From: Maylandia zebra
Taxonomy: Eukaryota; Chordata; Actinopteri; Cichliformes; Cichlidae
Length of the DNA: 64,000 bases
Assembly (NCBI RefSeq): GCF_041146795.1
Contig: NC_135177.1
Coordinates: 26,199,060 to 26,263,059 of the forward strand
Reading direction: 5' to 3'
The first letter of the stretch is position 1. The number at the start of each line of letters is the position of its first letter. The notes beneath the pieces are model-generated. The model saw only the letters and a list, made by a program, of their open reading frames with translations, was not told the DNA's origin and ran no database searches. Position numbers and translations under genes: made by a program. Shown piece by piece: positions 60,460-64,000 of this stretch.

Positions 60460-60569
60460 CTACAGTAGGTACTCCTTCTTGCCCTGGCTGGCGTCGTTCC
60501 CATTGAGGAAGGCCTCTTGCACTTCACCATGTTCATCCAACCCACTGGCCTCATGGGTAAGATAGGAAC
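60460..60569 (-). CDS. cadm4: cadm4 last coding exon (cytoplasmic tail)
   Basis: It follows the acceptor TCACTCAG. It encodes the 4.1-binding SYLTHEASG segment and the PDZ-binding end KKEYLL, with stop TAG at 60460-60462. Confidence 0.93.
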
Positions 60570-61897
60570 CTGAGTGAACAGAAAGAGAGCAGGGGACAGA
60601 GAGAGAGAGGACAAGAGGGAGATTGTAGGGGGAAGGTTAGGCGGCAAAGCGTCATGATCATTGTAGTGCCATGCAGCAAAATCAAACCAGTCAGTGCTAA
60701 TATTACTCCGTAGCATACCTTTGACTGATTAATTCATTAGTTAACTGATTGTTAGGTCAATACCAGGCAAGAATTGGCTCTCGTGTACGGTATGAGCCTA
60801 CCAGCAGAAATCAGAGTTGGCGAATGGATGCGTGAATAGAAGAGTCACAAGGAGAGGAGGTAATAGAGGGAGGATAATAGAAGATAATAGAGAATAAAAG
60901 ACAGGGAGGGAAGAGAGATTGGCAGAAAAGGGTGGAGGGAAAGTTAGGTGCAAGAGAACAATGGCACGTTTGCGTCACTCAGAAAACCCATTAAACTCAT
61001 TTTACCACCCCTCAGGTCTGTATGATTAATGAATCTGTGTAGTACAACTTGTAGAGAGCAAGAACCACTCAAGTCATCTTCATGCTGGAGTGTCCCTTCA
61101 CTCCACGGGTGACTGACATCCTTATTCGTTGCACCACAGAGGTTGACTGGCATGTTGACAGTCACAAGGGACCAAGACAAAGCCCTAATACCCTGTCTCA
61201 ACACTGATTGGTTGTAATGGTCCTGTCTTCATGCTGATTGGCGGTCAAGCCATACTGACTGTTGACTGACGGTGTGTCTAGCCATAGGGTAAGTTACCCT
61301 GGTCGCAGCCTGCTGCACTATTCCTAGATCATTTCTTGGCAGCTTTAGTGCATAGTACGTGGCTGCCAACAGAGGGCACTTAAAAAGATAGGGAACGCGG
61401 CGACTCTGCTTTAATAGATGAGCCTTGATACACTAACATGTAGTCATAAAACACTGGGGACCACACCTACATTTCCCACCCAACCTTTTCTCTTCCAAGG
61501 TTGTTTATCACAGACAGTGCCTGGCTGGAGAGGAGCATCCTGTCCTGCATGCTTTCTGCTGACAATTTTACACAGAGTTTCACAGACTCTGAGTGTAACT
61601 AGAATCCAATAATATTTTCACAGCGCGTTAAGTCAGAAAGTTGAGAAATGAGAAAACATGCCTGTGGAAATTTGATAAAATACCCCGATTCCCAAAAATG
61701 TGAGGTATGCTTGTGAGAGTAACTTTTGTGTCACCTGATATGTGAATTTGAGTGTGTCTGTGGATTACCTTTCTGTCGGACAGAGCACCAGATGGTGACA
61801 ATGAGGACACAGATGACAGTGAAAACCAGCAGCGCCAGAACACCACCTATCACTGCATAGGGTACTGCACTGTGAGTCTCCACCACTGCACCAGGAT
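60460..61897 (-). CDS. cadm4: cell adhesion molecule 4, C-terminal part (last two coding exons; 5' part outside window)
   Basis: CADM4 (SynCAM4/Necl-4) is a three-Ig-domain adhesion protein of neurons, glia and epithelia that binds other CADMs in trans and is needed for myelinating Schwann cell-axon contact. Exons 61769-61897 and 60460-60569 encode DPGAVVETHSAVPYAVIGG, a single helix VLALLVFTVICVLIVTIW, CSVRQKG, then SYLTHEASGLDEHGEVQEAF and a tail ending GKKEYLL. The first residues match CADM4 rather than other CADMs (human has YDPGAVVEAQTSVPYAIVGG). The juxtamembrane YLTHEA motif is the protein 4.1-binding site. The C-terminus is a class II PDZ ligand, usually ending in FI, here Leu-Leu. 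The junction AAAG|GTTCC keeps frame. All extracellular Ig exons lie beyond 64000. Confidence 0.93.
61769..61897 (-). CDS. cadm4: cadm4 penultimate exon (transmembrane helix)
   Basis: A 129-nt exon between CTTCCTCAG and GTAATC. The first two bases complete an Asp codon. It encodes the membrane-proximal stalk, the helix and CSVRQK. Confidence 0.93.
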
Positions 61898-62645
61898 CTG
61901 AGGAAGAGCAAGAAAGACAAATAGTGTGTGTGGGTAGACTGCATAAAGGGAAATGTTGAGAAAAAGGAAAAGAAAAGTGCTGGCAAAGAAACTGAGGGGA
62001 AAAAAAGAGAGAAATGGATCAAAAATGAAAGCAGGCGAGATAAAAGAGAAAGAAAGGCAGCACATTCCATCAGCTTGGAAGAGGGAGCAAGACACGAGAA
62101 AAGCGAAGTCGATATCTTCAGCCGAACTTGCATTATCACCTTTCATAACCCCCCCACTCACTCCACAGAATGCCAGACAGTCAAAATGAGTGAGAAAAGG
62201 GTGAAGAAATGAGGAGACTGAATAAAGGAATAAGTAGCCTATGTCAGCCACTGCAAAACCACTCCATTCAGGAACCTGTCAAGAGTACAATGCATTTTGA
62301 ATGAGGGAAACTGTGTTTACACCTCAAGCAGTGCAGTCGTCAGAAATGAAACCAAACATTTCACCGCAAAATGAGTTAAGTGAGCTCAAAACCTGGAAAA
62401 AGACAAATTATGTGAAAATTTGCAGTATAAAGTTGCAGTTGTGGTAAGAAATAATGACGGCTAAAATGAGAAATGATGAAAGAAGTGCATGTTAGTATTG
62501 AAAAGATTTGTCATTTGATATCTGATCGGTCAATCAATCAAACAGTCAAATGACAGAAAATGAAAATAGAAGAATTTGTTAAGTCACACACACTCTCTCT
62601 CTCTCACACACACACACACGATTAGTGCTCTGAGATGTCATGCTC
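61898..62645 (-). other. cadm4: cadm4 intron, no further feature
   Basis: Purine-rich intron sequence upstream of the transmembrane exon. Open frames of up to 133 codons read through it on both strands without any domain. Confidence 0.6.
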
Positions 62646-63052
62646 CCCTTTAAGCATCCATCCATTCGCTTCCGCTTATCCTTTTCAGGGTCGCGGGGGG
62701 CACTGGAGCCTATCCCAGCTGTCATAGGGCGAGAGGCGGGGTACACCCTGGACAGGTCGCCAGTCTGTCGCAAGGCTAACACACAGGGACAAACAACCAT
62801 TCGCACTCACATTCATTTGCACATTCACACCTAGTGACAATTTGGGTTATCCAATTAACCTATCCCCACAAGCTGCATGTCTTTGGACGGTGGGAGGAAG
62901 CCGGAGTACCCGGAGGGAACCCACGCAGACACGGGGAGAACATGCAAACTCCACACAGAAAGACCCCGGCCTGATCTTGGAATTGAACTCAGGACCTTCT
63001 TGCTGTGCAGCAACAGTGCTAACCACCGTGCCACCGTGCTGCCCTTTAAGCA
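62646..63052 (-). mobile_element. SINE with L2-type 3' tail and 11-bp target duplication
   Basis: CCCTTTAAGCA flanks both sides (62646-62656 and 63042-63052), so the insert is 62657-63041, about 385 bp, oriented on the minus strand. Its head reads GGCAGCACGGTGGCACGG and TGGTTAGCACTGTTG, then GGTCCTGAGTTCAATTCC, resembling the A- and B-box order of a tRNA-derived promoter. Its body carries GTTTGCATGTTCTCCCCG and CAGTCCAAAGACATGCA-like blocks found in fish L2-mobilised repeats, and it ends AGGATAAGCGGAAGCGAATG plus GATG repeats. It sits in a cadm4 intron. It is apparently full length and little decayed. Confidence 0.82.
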
Positions 63053-63803
63053 GTTTGTCAAAATTAAGATTACTCAAAAGTCAAAAGCTTTATTGTTAGT
63101 TGCACCTGTTGCAGATCATTTAGCTAAACCCAAAGGAAATGATTGTGTTTATGTGTGTCTTTATACAATTTCAGTAGTACATCCTGGCAAAACAACAACA
63201 AAAAAAGACACTCAGGTATTTACATGCACAGATGCAGAGATAGAGAGAATTAAGATAATTGGAATCAGCCTTGTTTCTCCTGAATTTACAGGACAGCTCT
63301 AATTATCCACCAGAGAGCTAACTTTAAATGTGTGCTTCTTGCAAGGATGTGAATTGTTCTTCATTGGATGGAGAAAAGGCCCCCTGACTCCCACATTGGC
63401 ACAAAGAAACATTTTTTAGTTTTGAGCACTAATGAACCTATGTGCTGTTGCATTTTTACAGAACATAATAAAGCAAAATAAGCTAGGAGTGTGTTAGGTT
63501 TTGTATTGTTGATTGTCATTTATGCTTAGAAATATTTAACCATATATGCTTAGAGGTGTATAATCAATTGTGTAGTGATAGGATGTGTGATCTTTAGCAG
63601 GCTGCAAAGGCTTGGTGTGCATTGGAATGCACACCTACATCCTGGGAGCATGGGAAGAGGTCGTACCTTGTTTTATTGTTTTATGGTAGGATAAACGTGG
63701 CTATATCTGTTTTAGGCTAAGTGCCTTTTGTTTAGATGAACTGTTGGACTTCCAGACCAGCAGGTTTAGGGAAGTCATTAATGGGGTCACACTCTGACCC
63801 CCC

Positions 63804-63834
<31 letters not shown>

Positions 63835-63935
63835 ACACAGGCAAGGTACTTTTTGTTTGTATGTAGATGTCATATGTTAAGGAACCTATGCATATTCATG
63901 TCAAAGTTAATAACCACTTACTCTTTCATTTTTCC
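63053..63935 (-). other. cadm4: cadm4 intron, no further gene
   Basis: AT-rich intron sequence with a C-run followed by a CA tract at 63798-63838. No exon was found up to the window edge. Confidence 0.55.
63798..63838. repeat. poly-C (23) plus (AC)n compound microsatellite
   Basis: Twenty-three C followed by nine AC units. Confidence 0.92.
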
Positions 63936-63944
63936 ATTTTTAGT

Positions 63945-64000
63945 ACATACATTAATACACCCAACACTTTGTTAGGTACACCTTGCTAGTACTTGGTTGA
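63945..64000 (-). mobile_element. Tc1-like transposon end, truncated by window edge
   Basis: AACACTTTGTTAGGTACACC followed by TTGCTAGTACTTGGTTG matches the remembered end region of the same fish Tc1-like family whose transposase relic lies at 32811-33227. Only about 55 bases are visible, so orientation and completeness depend on the sequence beyond 64000. Confidence 0.5.

Noticed and set aside
62975..63030. A tRNA-like B box as a tRNA gene
   Set aside because: The box is degenerate, sits inside the SINE and no cloverleaf could be drawn; it is a SINE head.

Overview
This window looks like nuclear DNA from a ray-finned, probably percomorph teleost. The genes have spliced exons with vertebrate splice sites, the spacers are long and AT-rich with many (CA/TG)n tracts, and the mobile elements are types common in fish: Tc1/mariner, L2- and RTE-type LINEs, a SINE with an L2-type tail, and a hAT-like MITE. 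No bacterial operon, CRISPR array, tRNA or rRNA gene was seen. Long open frames in the spacers are mostly chance frames or reads through microsatellites.

Left part (1-28.3 kb): one coding exon is supported, on the minus strand at 27767-27830. It starts in a strong ATG context, encodes a signal-peptide-like N-terminus and ends in a phase-1 splice donor. The rest of the gene would lie further left, so 1-27.7 kb is best read as one large first intron. It holds microsatellites, an L2-type repeat tail expanded into a (GGAT)n array, an RTE LINE fragment, three diverged copies of an unnamed repeat (24.5-26.6 kb), and stretches that resemble conserved non-coding DNA.

Middle (28.3-44.4 kb): no gene found. 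It contains a decayed Tc1 transposase relic (32.8-33.2 kb), a perfect 15-bp inverted repeat (33.3 kb) and a short interspersed repeat (41.3 kb).

44.4-51.7 kb, minus strand: the complete ribosomal protein S19 gene (rps19). It has a TOP-type non-coding first exon and five coding exons joining in frame to a 146-residue protein. A 5'-truncated LINE with a 10-bp target-site duplication sits antisense in intron 4.

54.1-56.0 kb, plus strand, head to head with rps19: a two-exon gene for a 405-residue seven-helix protein related to adenosine receptors. It has lost most signature residues of class A receptors and of the adenosine pocket. It is the most unusual item in the window. A 144-bp hAT-like MITE with an 8-bp target duplication lies downstream at 56.7 kb.

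60.4-61.9 kb, minus strand: the last two coding exons of cadm4 (synaptic cell adhesion molecule 4), covering the transmembrane helix and cytoplasmic tail. The 5' part of the gene lies beyond the right edge. A SINE with an 11-bp target duplication lies in the intron, and the first bases of another Tc1-like copy are cut by the window end.

RPS19 and CADM4 both lie on human chromosome 19q13, so the gene content fits a teleost counterpart of that region.
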